Notes under the pieces: model-generated
Databases searched by the model: none
What the model was told of the DNA's origin: nothing
The model's input: the letters and a program-made list of their open reading frames with translations, nothing else
Source of the DNA: Magicicada septendecula
Taxonomy: Eukaryota; Arthropoda; Insecta; Hemiptera; Cicadidae
DNA length: 64,000 nucleotides
Reading direction: 5' to 3'
Assembly (NCBI GenBank): GCA_034769895.1
Contig: CM068372.1
Span: forward strand, 236,114,843 to 236,178,842
Translations under genes and position numbers: made by a program
Part shown: one piece after another, positions 25,850-36,184 of the stretch
Layout: the number at the start of each line of letters is the position of its first letter
Numbering within the stretch: the first letter of the stretch is position 1

Positions 25850-26085
25850 TGTTTAATATTGTTTTTGTTAAAATCTTCGTCTCTTCCTCTCTTTTCTTAA
25901 TCTAGCTTCCAATTTATTTTTTCACCACACATTTTTCTGTACATTATGATTCATTCTCACCAAACGTCCACGTCCACTCAAGTATTTTTCTGCAATGTAT
26001 TCTAGTGTGCGTACAAACCTCAATTCATCTCTTATTTTAGTGTTCCTTACCATAACTACATGATTCTCACGGTAACCGATTTCAC
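25850..26085 (-). pseudogene. LINE C-terminal relic, second family
   Basis: The minus strand reads VRNTKIRDELRFVRTLEYIA followed by LSGRGRLVRMNHNVQKNVW, which fits the pattern R-T-x-IR-x-EL...YI...L-x-W-x-GH-x-RM...K-x-W of LINE C-termini. The box differs from the one at 25.0-25.6 kb, so it is a separate family or copy. Short and without an intact frame. Confidence 0.55.
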
Positions 26086-27436
26086 GTTACATTAACTTTC
26101 ATCACAAGTCCCTCTAGTCTTCATCCCTCTTGAAACACCGAAGCTTACGTTCACAAGTACGTACCACTTTCTATATAATATTTCAATGAGGTGGAAGCTC
26201 ACTTAATTGGAAAAACCAATGAAATTTAATCCGCTGGAAGATCAATTCTGTATGCCAAACCATTCATCCGTGCATGCGTGTGTTAGAACACGTTAAAAAC
26301 CGCACACGACTCGAAACTGTCCACTGTCTTCGTATAAAATGACGAACGTCTCAAAACTATAAAAACTGAATTCATAAAACGCTCCTGATAAGTTATCAGT
26401 TAAAATCAAATTAATAATAAAATAATGGCTAGTCTTTGTACCACCCAAGTCGTTCCAAGACAGTTAGTTCCGCCTGAAAATTAAAAATGTCACATAAATA
26501 ATAACGATTTTCTTTCCAGTTGCCAACCATGTCATACCGATATCGTTATTAACATGGATCGTTTCGCCCGTTCTATGAGATGGCATGTTCACAGGGAGTC
26601 GAGTAAGGTTAAATCCTACTTACCTATCTTGACTTACTACTAAAACATTACACAAAATTATTATACATTTCGATTATGAAACATGCAACTCTTAAAAAAA
26701 TAATTAGTTTGCGAGGTTCGGGTAGAAAACATGATCAAATGAACGTGAAACTGTGTAGTTCATAGTCAGGGTTTCTAATTAATGTGTAAATGGTTCAATA
26801 ATATTTAACATTTCTTCGCATAAACCTAAATACATATTAACATACTCGTAATCGTATACTTATTACGTTTTAAAAACGTAGCTTACAAATTTGTTGCTAC
26901 CTCGCACAAGATTTTCTGACAACACAACTACATTTCCTATACTGGAGGCAATACACATCAACAATTCTAATACACCATTATCCCACAGAAAATTCTTAGA
27001 CTTGTACACGATACGTACGAAAAGTGTTTAAACTTTCTCATTACTAAACGTGTGTGCAAAGAAATATTTTAAAAAATGAAACTACATTTTTCGTGTAGTT
27101 TCATATAGTTCATCGGTAAAAAGCTGATGAACTACATTCACATCAGGAAGTAACGACAATCACATGAAGTTGATTTCAAATTTTTCCTGGACGTAGCAAA
27201 AGGTACCGACGGTACCAACGGAAATAACATGTCGGTTGGACGGAGACACGCACATCTTAACGACCGAATCTTTCGCCACACTCCATATGTTGCGGTCTAC
27301 CTGGAATTAAAAAATCCGGAAAACATCTGCGTAAATCTGCTCGTTCACACACACACAATAACGCGCGGGCCATCCGCTTCTTAACGCATCTCTCCTGAAT
27401 CTACTCATTTATGAAACTAACACATAGTTACACAAC
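26086..27436. other. Intergenic DNA, nothing recognised
   Basis: No coding or array signal seen. Confidence 0.45.
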
Positions 27437-27880
27437 TCACGAGGTTTGATCAAAACAAATTTTTGCTTATTTGTGAAATTATGTTTTTATTCATCCCCTT
27501 CGGACTTCACACAATTACGACTATCGACGTTTCTTCTGTCTTCAACACATTTATGGAATTCTCATTTTGGCAAAATCTTCAGCTCGCTCAAAGATATTTG
27601 TTTTATGTTTCCTGCAGTCAAGAAACGATCTCCCTTCGCGGTAGTTTTAATTTTTAGGAAGAGGAAAAGCTCACACTGAGACATACCCAGAGAAAAAGAG
27701 GTTGCGATATAATTACTATGCATTTTTGCCCAAAATTCTTGAACAAGCGATAATTTCCATGAATTTTCCTTTCACAATTTGACAGTTTTCTACGAACAGC
27801 TTCAGGAATTGGCGTAAAATACTTGAATTGAAGCTGGCAGTGGCGTAAATAAAATGCTGGTATGGCGTAGGACCACTACT
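27437..27880 (-). pseudogene. mariner transposase C-terminal half with one inverted-repeat end
   Basis: Mariner transposases cut and paste their element through a DDD catalytic triad. The left edge CACGAGGTTTGATCAAAAC resembles the end of cecropia-type mariners. Reading the minus strand inward, the C-terminal pattern G-D-R-F...ISLSELKILPK...FHKCVEDRR...SEGDE is recognisable, and beyond it degraded versions of the region around the third catalytic Asp. Several stops and frame changes. The same family occurs at 39382-39690 (shared ACGAGGTTTGATCAA end). Confidence 0.7.
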
Positions 27881-28409
27881 CTCTGTTGATCTAGCACCTG
27901 GTGATAAAACACACTAGCACAATCTTTATCTATTCTTCATCTTACTGCCACGATTTTCAACTGATTTATCACTGTTTTTCAGAAGCCCTTCTACCATTTG
28001 TAGAGCGTAAATCATGCACACGACTCGCGAAAAGTCTTCGGAAACACCTTCACCACGTCTAAGTACCTCAGTCTGCACACAAAATTAATACTAATTCTTC
28101 AACCTTGCACTGTTTAAAAACACGCCCTACCTAATGCAACAAAACACGACTTTCTCAACTAGTTGCCAAAGCTAAACTATGTATTCAGTATAGCGAAAAA
28201 TGTGGACAAATATTACAAACAGGTGTACCAACATCATGAAAAAGTTTCTGAATCGACAGTTTCTAGCGAGGAAATCTGTAAATTTATCAATAAGAATTTG
28301 GTCCACTCGTACCACTTATGAGATACCACTAAACGTTTTTCCGAGTACTTCAAATTACGTTTTTTTTTTAGATCTATTTTGAAACGATGTGAAAATAATT
28401 TAACACAGC
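27881..28409. other. Intergenic DNA, nothing recognised
   Basis: May include further upstream remains of the mariner relic, too decayed to read. Confidence 0.35.
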
Positions 28410-28640
28410 AAAAAAAACTTACCGGCGTTCTTTATCTACATAATCACCGTTGACGTCCATGCGATTTTATCGTTTCAACAGCTTCTTTATTCCAATGACG
28501 TGAATACCTGACGTCTGTGTCTTTAACCAGTTATAAACGACGTTGATCACTTCGTCTGTATTTTCGAACCGGGCCGTTTCTTTGTAGGAAAAGCAGGTTT
28601 CACCTCTAGTGACGATAGGCCTATGTTCAAATAGTCCATT
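28410..28640 (-). pseudogene. Internally deleted mariner transposase relic
   Basis: Minus strand: VTRGETCFSYKET, a decayed form of the mariner box VTGDETW around the first catalytic Asp, is joined directly to FENTDEVINVVYNWLKTQ and GIKKLLKR.NRMDVNGDYVD, which is the very C-terminus. About a hundred residues that should lie between are missing, so this copy derives from an internally deleted element. One stop interrupts the C-terminal part. Confidence 0.7.
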
Positions 28641-29579
28641 CCCTTCAATTTCAAAACGCTACAATAATGCTGCAGATGAAGCCAGACGTTACTGCTGCTT
28701 TTGTGTATCGGTTAATTTTTTCTGCATACAATTTTTTGTAACCACGTCTGTCTATCACAATGTCATACATAATCGGTCATGAAACATTAGATAATGAAAC
28801 TGATAATTTGTAAAAAAAACCTGCATATTTCAAGATTATCGCATTCACTCCTTCCACTAACCACCTGTGATCACTGTTGGATGAGAACTACGTCATTTAC
28901 CATGAATATTCCTGTGTACTTCCCTATACAAACGACACCATTACCTAACTTCACTGTTACTAATAACGTTTGCTCTACAAAATTCACAAACGTCGCCTTG
29001 AAGTTTCAGAAGCGCTATTATTTCTTTTTTCTAAGAAAAAACATATCACAGGGCGAACATCATAGTTGGCGGTATTATCTGTCGTGACACTAATTGTAAA
29101 TCGCTAACCACAATCGCGCATGCCGACAGCTGATTATTACAACAGGGGTACGCGCTACCCCGCTTCGTTACCACAGTCGGCGGTAAAATTAAAACGGACC
29201 TTACTTAAAAACAGCGCCTCGTAGTATGCAGAATTCGTGATCATCTGCTTCCATATAGGAATTTTACTTACTAGAAACGTTAGGAACATTCTAATTCACG
29301 TATTAAGTACGGTTTAATGAGATTTTTTTGTAAAGACAAAGTCAGAAGAAACTTGTTATAGCTCTGGAAATATTAAGTCGATCTCCTTACAACTGTCATT
29401 TTTCAATTTATATTCATACATTATGTTAAATATGTAGTCTCTATGTGTTGCAGACAACATTTTGTGTACAAAAACATACAGACAACTGTCCTTTGACACT
29501 TTGTGTATGTACTTACAGAGCGACGCGAGGGAGGCAAGGCAGACACAGACGATTGGCACACTGCTACTATATTAAACGT
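28641..29579. other. Intergenic DNA, nothing recognised
   Basis: No further recognisable coding sequence. Confidence 0.4.
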
Positions 29580-29955
29580 TTCAGTATTACATAACGCATT
29601 CCACCGGTCAGAATAACCGCCGCTTGGCTGGCCCGACGGAGTAGCTGTCAACGTCCTACGAATTCCTGCGACCGACGTGTCGAAATTCTTGTAACCGTTC
29701 CAACGAAAACGAAACGACACTAAACGAAAGGGCATGAACACCTGGTAATTACGGAACGGATGTAGCGTCGGCGTCGGTGCGCGGGCCAACTGTGAGCGCG
29801 TCTGGAATGCGGCGCTTCTTATGTGTCCAACGTCAACAGAGGATGCGTGCCAACCATGCGGGCCGACGCCGACAGCAAAAAACTAATTACCCGTGCTACT
29901 TACCCCTCTCACTCTCTCTCCCTACGTAAGCGCCGTGTGGGGGGTACCATTGGTG
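29580..29955. promoter_or_regulatory. CpG-rich island, candidate promoter region
   Basis: A 370-bp stretch dense in CpG (for example GTCGGCGTCGGTGCGCGGG near 29770 and GGGCCGACGCCGACAG near 29860) stands in strongly AT-rich DNA. A 122-codon minus-strand open frame (29421-29789) crosses it but shows no domain. CpG clusters of this kind often mark promoters or first exons; no TATA box, initiator or splice donor could be tied to it, so function is inference. Confidence 0.35.
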
Positions 29956-30064
29956 TAAAAAACTAAAATTAGCCTAAAGCTTACACTGATTAAAGAATTA
30001 CATACCGGTAATGCGGCTGAAGGAATATTGCCACACCGTTTTAGTACCTAGAAAAAACATTCCC

Positions 30065-31010
30065 ATTGCCACACCGTAAAGCAGGAAAGAAACGTGTCAA
30101 ATCGCAAAGGATGAACATAAGTAAATTGCCACAACACAACCGCGTAGAACTGCTGGTATATGTTGACAATAGATAAAGTAAAAACCCTTTTCGTATGAGT
30201 CGTTTCATATGATTTCCCGCAGTAGAATTTCTGAGGATAGGCCTACATGTTTGATAAGTAATGATGGACATTTGCTGTAATTTGGTAAAAAGAATATTGG
30301 AACAGTAAAATTTTCATTTGTAACCATTTCTGTAAAAGAAATGCTCAATATACCAAACAAATTAAATACTAAATTTTGACAATGTGTTTTAGTTTTTGTT
30401 AGGTTAGGGTAAACGTTTTTAAAAAATTTGTATAATTTATAAAACTTTACAGACTTTTGGACACGATAATTAATAATTCGTGTGTGTGTACCGAAATTAT
30501 TTATATTCGAATATTTATAAAATTATATGGCAGGAAAATGAGGGGATACAACCTTGAGCTAGTCTCATCCCCCCCCCGCAACTAGGAACAGATCCTTGTT
30601 ACGTCACTGTATTTAATATCCTACTACTATTATTTTGTACGAATATTACTTAGTATGCCTTTGTGTTTGAGTTATTGAAAAATATTTTCAATAATGTTAT
30701 ACTTTAATAATATTTCGCAGATTACAATGCTAATTTATGTTTTTCGCATATAATACAACGGCACTATAGCTCTTGATGCTTACTTTGTGAAAATGTATGT
30801 GAGGCATAAACCGAGAGGTAAGTTTTAGCAGAATAGCAGTTACTTTAATATCTAAAACTAAATCAGGTGACTACTCTTTGAACGGCATGTAACGGTAGTA
30901 TAACGCAAACAACACAAACCAGCAGTCTTGCGCGGTCGTGGTGGGGCAGTTTACTTACATTCATCCTTTGCGATATGACACTTTTCCTATCTGCTTTACG
31001 GTGTGGCAAT
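30065..31010. mobile_element. 946-bp element with ~101-bp terminal inverted repeats
   Basis: Left arm 30065-30165 and right arm 30910-31010 are inverted copies of each other at roughly 85% by eye (shared words ATTGCCACACCGTAAAGCAG, ATCGCAAAGGATGAA, GACTGCTGGT-like). The interior has no long open frame. This is the layout of a foldback-type or other long-TIR non-autonomous DNA transposon. A direct extra copy of the outermost 13 bases (ATTGCCACACCGT) lies at 30027-30039, just outside the left arm. I could not fix a target duplication. Class unknown. Confidence 0.75.
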
Positions 31011-31436
31011 TTGCCTCCATGCATTCATTACATTTTCTGTCTGCGTCCTGCATCGTTACGCATAATCGTCGACATCAATATCAGCGTCTAGAGACAATAT
31101 TTCCGACAAATTAATTCCCACATAGTTTTGCCGTGTCCATACCTAACAACCTATAAACGACTACGCTAATATCGAAACATACGGTATTATGACGTAGTTT
31201 GTTTTCACACTACACACACTTACTAAAACAACAGAGGGTTAATTATCTGAACGTCAAATTTGTTGGAAAACTAAAATTCGCAAATACGATTTAATTATTT
31301 TTAACCGTCATATGAGGAGCTAACGCGTTCAGATGTTTCCCTGTTAATAAATTCAATTTTACGTTGATTATGTAATGAAAACGAACCCGTTATTAAAATA
31401 CGTGTCTTTCGTTCTTTGTGATCTCATTCATATCAT

Positions 31437-31640
31437 ATGTATTATTTACATATGATATTATATAATATCACATTCACTTATATCATATTATATATTAATA
31501 TATGTGTAATATATTATCATATGTTTATTATACGTTGTCAATACTACCAGTACAACATATTGTTATCACAATATATCATAACTCATAATGTCATATCATA
31601 TTTTTTACTTCTAACTTCTCTTTATATTTATTTATTTATT
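31437..31640. repeat. AT-rich low-complexity tract
   Basis: Dominated by ATAT/CATATG-like words with many short palindromes. The 77-codon frame over it is composition only. Confidence 0.8.
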
Positions 31641-31734
31641 TTTTTACGAAAATGGCTGTCTGTCACGTAGATACCGACTTTTAAAAGCATGTCACGAACT
31701 AATATCTGCAATAGCCTACTATGTTTACTACACA

Positions 31735-32075
31735 CGAAGGCAGGGTGAAATGTCCTGGGCCACATTTTATTGATTAATTTACACTTATTTCTCAACATAT
31801 TCTCCGATTACATCGACAGTTTTCCAACGATGTTCTAGAGCGGTTATGCCAGACTGGTAAGCCGATTTGTTAAGGTCCTCAAAACATCAAAACAGCTGTA
31901 AATATATTTCCACCGAGCCATGTTTGAGGTCAGGAAGCCCCGAGAAGTCGCTCCGGGTTAAGTCTGGCGAGTATGGTTGTTGAGGAATTGGAACTTATTT
32001 TATTTCAGCCACAACAACTGCGTACGCTGTTGCACTGATTTTGTGAGACACCATTTTTTTCTCGATTTCACCGTT
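31735..32075 (-). pseudogene. mariner/Tc1 transposase C-terminal relic
   Basis: The minus strand reads IPQQPYSPDLTRSDF (the conserved PPYSPDLAPSDF box that holds the third catalytic residue) followed, after a stop, by ITALEHRWKTVDVIGEYVEK and a stop codon at 31787-31785, which is the normal mariner C-terminus. About 100 residues remain. The N-terminal relic at 33240-33600 has the same orientation and could come from the same insertion, but 1.2 kb of unrelated DNA separates them. Confidence 0.75.
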
Positions 32076-33239
32076 TATATGCTGCAACAATTTCAGGTAG
32101 ACCGGTTCTGTTTACACATCTGTTTTCTACGTCTCTTGGCGGTGGCCCACCGTCTAAGTGTTCCCGTTCAGAAGTAACTGAGGGACAAAGTTGGCCGATT
32201 GTTTCCCCTAATTTTACGGGAACTAAATTTCACACCAGCAGAGGCGACAACAAAATCGAAAGGATTTTTTTTTGTTTTAGAATTATTTTTATAATTCACA
32301 TATTGTAACCTAGAAACAGTAAACATTTCATAATTTTAGGTATACAGCCGTTTTGGAGAAAAAAAATTTTGTTGACAAAAACAAGGTTTTTTTGGTCTTG
32401 TCAAAAAAAAATTTTTTAAATCATAACGACGGGAATATTAGAGCTAGAGCAGTGAAAGTTTTACTGCAAACCCAGGTTTTCATGCCTAACATGAACATCT
32501 CATAAAATAGACAGACAGTTTGTAAGTTTAGGGACAAGAGCGAAATCATCGACTTTTGCTGGTGTCCCTAAACTTTTTGGCAACACTGTACGTGACTCGT
32601 TAAAAGCTTAAAAATCTGTTTTTGTAAAACCGTTTAACCTCGTGAAAAAAAAAAACTGCACCGCTACAGTACAACAACGGACATAACAACACAACGCCGA
32701 CGACAGGCAGAGATTTCACACGACATCGATACAAATCACCTTCATTCGTCACTGTAACCGGACGCTAACGAGACGCTTCGTCAAAGCGTAACAAGAAAGA
32801 AATGTGCTCTTGTTTCAAAATCTTCTCTTTAAAGGCCGATCTGCTTCACTAGCATATCTAGTACAAGAAACCGCACACAATTTTTTTTCTTATAAAATAC
32901 AAGTATTTGTCTCTCAAGATTCAACACAAAACAACAATTCAGTGTAAAACAATACATATATTCATGAAATAGAATATTTCACTCTAGTTCTGCGTGCTCG
33001 TGCAGACGTAAAGATCGATGAAACATAGTTCTACATTTCACTTGTAGCAGACGTTTAATAAAATACACAGAAAACTACAACCAAACTACAGGATTAAACA
33101 CACAATGAAAGAAAATTTATTGCAAATACTCGTTAAACTAATCAGTAGAAGTAGAAGTAAATGAAAGATGATATTAAATGTGTTCTGTACGACGTGGCAG
33201 AAATTATAGCCTCAAGTAATAGTGCCATTACTCTAAAAA
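32076..33239. other. Intergenic DNA with a 13-bp perfect hairpin
   Basis: AAGTTTAGGGACA at 32524-32536 pairs perfectly with 32563-32575 across a 26-nt loop, followed by TTGGCAACACTGTA. This may be the end of a DNA transposon. Nothing coding recognised. Confidence 0.5.
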
Positions 33240-33600
33240 TGGTAGGCTATCGCTGAAATCCTTGAAATCACTGAAACACTCTTTCGCCATTGTTTTTGGT
33301 CAGGTGTGAGCAAACACGGTCGTCATGTAAGTGTGCAGATGTCTAACATACTAAGCACACGTTCTGTTGACATCCAAACAGCTCTGATACGTCAATCACA
33401 TTCACTCTACAGTCTACCAAATACTTTTCGTGAATTTTTTGACTGTTTCTGACGTGATCACATCAATGGAACTTCTACCGCAGGTTCATCAGCTGTACTT
33501 GTCCAACCCACTTTAAATTCAGCAATTCTACGTTTAACCGTTGTATTCGACAAAGAAAAGTCACCCACACTGAATACAGTTCCTTTTTTATATCGCTGCG
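33240..33600 (-). pseudogene. mariner transposase N-terminal (DNA-binding) relic
   Basis: The minus strand reads SNTTVKRRIAEFKVGWTSTA followed by DEP, close to the mariner linker pattern WxxxFKxGRTSxxDEPRSGRP, then, in a shifted frame, KIHEKYLVDCRVNVIDVSEL, matching the second helix-turn-helix region (V...D.RV....IAE.LGI). Stops and shifts make it dead. Assigned by pattern recognition only. Confidence 0.6.
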
Positions 33601-33866
33601 GTTAAGTCCTTCAAAAAAATAATCACATCATTATCAGTTATATATAAAATATAGCATCTATGTTAAATAACACGTTAAATCATAAGTAGAACGCCTGACG
33701 AGTGTCATTACATTGATTTAATGCAGTAAATAATAATATTTCCACAAGACTGGATGTATGATTATTTTTTATTATAATTTACATAACAAAACAAACGGTG
33801 GATGTGTTTTGGTAATACACAAAATTAGTAGTAATACACGTATAACTAATTAAAGTACGGAAAACG
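33601..33866. other. Intergenic DNA
   Basis: Nothing recognised. Confidence 0.4.
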
Positions 33867-34165
33867 TTAAATATGCCGCCTATTGTATTCCCGCACAGCC
33901 TTTAGCAATTTATCTGTACACTCAGGATGGAGTCTTGTAATTTTAGACTTACTTCAAGTTCTTTTAAAATCAGAATGTGCAGATTCCACAGCCTGTTATC
34001 TAAAGAAACCAGGTCAGGTACTTTCTGCGTTTTTGAGCAGAAATCAGCGACATGAGAAATCACTGCATGAACCTTCGGGGTAACATTAACTTTTAAACCA
34101 ATGTAACTGTTACGGAATTCATTTGTGTAATGTTGGCAATAACATTTGGATCAAGCATTGTAGAA
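33867..34165 (-). pseudogene. Relic of an unnamed mobile-element-associated protein
   Basis: In the minus strand two frames together read VTPKVHAVISHVADFC, then ESAHSDFKRT (one stop) and ITRLHPECTDKLLKAVREYN ending RRHI and a stop at 33869-33867. The pattern S-V-T-P-K-x-H...H-V...(E)S-x-H-x-DF...W-x-x-YKV...HP-x-Y...L-x-AV-x-x-YN-x-x-H is one I associate with uncharacterised proteins multicopy in insect and cnidarian genomes, hence probably transposon-derived. I do not know its function. One frame change and one internal stop make this copy a pseudogene. Confidence 0.5.
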
Positions 34166-34664
34166 AAGCAAGAAATAACAACACCCTGGAAAACCTTTAA
34201 ACACATAACATATTTTAAACACATATTTTAAACCAAGAATACTGCAGTTTCCGTTCAGAACGTCCACTTTATCCAAGAATATTTGCAGGAATTATATGAA
34301 AAAACCAGGAGCTCCATGAGCTGTATCCCGATCGCGTTGCATGTTCTCGCCCATTTCAAAATGACTTCGTCAAATTCAATTACAATATGTTAAATAAAGT
34401 ATTAACTACCCCAATCAGATGTAATTCTACGGTGGAATTATATCAGTTCTCTTATGGCCTAAAAAAATCGGATGTTAAGTTTTTGTAGGTTTTAGATTTG
34501 TTTTATTACTTCCTGCCTTTTTGCCGTGCACCATGATTTTTTAAGCAGTCCCCAACCGTTCTGTATGCACCCCATATATTTAATTTGTCTTAGACGCAGT
34601 ACACCATGTGCAAGGAAACCTCCTATAAAGTTTGCAATTTGTAAGTCCAAGGTAATCGTCTCTT
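34166..34664. other. Intergenic DNA
   Basis: Nothing recognised on either strand. Confidence 0.4.
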
Positions 34665-34736
34665 TTCTTCTTCTTCTTCTTCTTCTTCTTCTTCTTCTTC
34701 TTCTTCTTCTTCTTCTTCTTCTTCTTCTTCTTCTTC
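34665..34736. repeat. (TTC)n tract, (GAA)n tail of the adjacent minus-strand LINE
   Basis: About 24 perfect units. It directly follows, in minus-strand sense, the C-terminus of the LINE relic at 34737-35095, so it is best read as that element's 3' microsatellite tail rather than an independent satellite. Poly-Leu, poly-Lys and poly-Glu frames across it are artefacts. Confidence 0.85.
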
Positions 34737-35095
34737 ACTTCCAGGGTTAGGCTTGCAGCCTGTTCCGTCTTCACCGCCACCATTTTCTTGCTCTGTCTCT
34801 ATCTCGTTCTCCAAGACGCTTATACTGGATTATGTTTTTTGGTATTCTCGAGTCACCCATTCTATTTATGTGCCGTATCCAGTTTTCTTTATTTTGTTTA
34901 ATTTTATCGTTTATCGAGTATATATTCAGCTCTTGCCTTATGTCTGCATTTCTTATGTGATCTCGTAGGGTGCACCCTTTGACTCACCTTAATAATTTCA
35001 CTTCAGCAGCTTGAATTCGTTTTCTCTGATTTTGGGTGTGTCCACGATTCACTTCCGTACAGCAATACTGGTGCTGCCATTACTAACTGTCTCTT
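34737..35095 (-). pseudogene. LINE RT C-terminal relic with microsatellite tail
   Basis: Minus strand in order: VLLYGSESW (RT thumb box), RDHIRNADIRQELNIYSIND, then NWIRHINRMGDSRIPKNIIQ (the W-x-x-HI-x-RM box), and a basic tail leading into (GAA)n. This order and the simple-repeat tail are typical of RTE-like and related LINEs that end in short tandem repeats. Frame changes and stops occur near VLLYGSESW and after RARKWW. Only the 3' end of the element is present, as expected for 5' truncation. Confidence 0.75.
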
Positions 35096-35875
35096 TAAAA
35101 CTCGTTAATTATTAAAAGTGATCATAACATTAAAACATTGTCATAATTTATTTGACAACATCAAAGCTGAGGAGAAGTAACTCTGCTGCTCCAGAATCGT
35201 TAAGCAAGTAGAAAGACATACTTTCACGAAACCTCCACCACTATCAATACCGAATTTCAGATGTACATTTTCAAAAGTTGTCTATTTCTTTTCACACATT
35301 CATAAAAGCCTTGTACATTACTGTACAATACTATTTAATGTTCTATACCATTTTAAATTATACCATCTTTCATTTCGGTTGAAACAGTGTCAATATTTAC
35401 AAAAATATTTTTTTTGTAAGAAACGCAAATAAGTATGACTTATTTATTATTAAAAACAAGAATAACGTGAGAAGATATAAATAATATATATAAGTTAATT
35501 CCTTTTTAAAATATTATATTAGAAACATATTACATCTGTATAGTATTATTCATTGCGAAAAATTAAGATTATGAATACCATCGAGCTTTTTTACTTATGA
35601 TTTACCGTTTTCTGTAAAAAGAAAAGGGTTTATTTTGCTATGCATACGATTCGTTTAAATAACAATTAAATTTAGTTAAGTTGTGATGATTAGTTCAGTT
35701 AATTTCCAGATATACGATGGTTATTCCTAGAAATATTTTAATATAAATAACCATTTTTTGAATTACACAAAACGCTTATTTTTGACTAACAAAAATAATT
35801 TTTAAAAAACAGCTCGTGGATTTAAAAAAAAATTGATTCTTGGATTTCGTTGTCCATGACGTGTCCGTTAATTAA
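35096..35875. other. AT-rich intergenic DNA
   Basis: Nothing recognised. Confidence 0.45.
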
Positions 35876-36163
35876 AGCGACGGACACCTTATTGAAGCAA
35901 ACCACACATACAAAAACATCGACAATAACATGGATATTCTACACGTACACACAAAAGGCCGGAAACTAAATACTCTTGAACAATTGGAAATATACAAACA
36001 CACGAAAACACATAAAAACGACATCCTAAACGAACAGATACAACTTAAATCACACGCATTATTCGACATATCACACCCCACACACACAACATGGATCCTT
36101 CAAAAGTCGATATCGTCGCCAAGAACAAGACGGACAGTGCTCCAGCACTCTGCCAGCCTCTGA
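35876..36163 (+). pseudogene. Penelope-like element protein, C-terminal fragment
   Basis: Penelope-like elements encode an RT joined, in most families, to a GIY-YIG nuclease. The frame opens after a stop at 35873-35875 and reads HLIEANHTYKNIDNNMDILH, then KGRKLNTLEQLEIYKHTKTH and NDILNEQIQLKS, then drifts to a stop at 36163. The pattern H-L...N-H...I..L...KG-x-x-L-x-x-LE-x-x-EIYK...ILN(D/E)Q is the end of the nuclease domain and tail in these elements. RT and the nuclease core are absent, so the copy is 5'-truncated. A hammerhead-like motif lies just downstream at 36160-36184, as expected for Penelope-type termini. Confidence 0.65.
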
Positions 36164-36184
36164 AGAAGCTTTTTAAAAGCGAAA
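36160..36184 (+). ncRNA. Hammerhead-ribozyme-like core (putative)
   Basis: CTGAAGA (36160-36166), one extra A, a self-complementary GCTTTTTAAAAGC arm (36168-36180) and GAAA (36181-36184) reproduce the CUGANGA - stem II - GAAA order of hammerhead ribozymes. The extra base before stem II and the undefined stems I and III are weaknesses. Its position just downstream of a Penelope-like C-terminus supports the reading, since such ribozymes are known from Penelope-like elements. Confidence 0.35.

Noticed and set aside
29421-29789. 122-codon minus-strand open frame over the CpG island
   Set aside because: No recognisable domain; length is expected where stop codons are rare because of GC-rich composition.
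30395-30412. TTAGGTTAGGG, similar to the insect telomere repeat TTAGG
   Set aside because: Only about two units; too short to be an interstitial telomere array.
34526-34814. Open frames with poly-Leu, poly-Lys or poly-Glu
   Set aside because: They are translations of the (TTC)n tract in different frames, not proteins.
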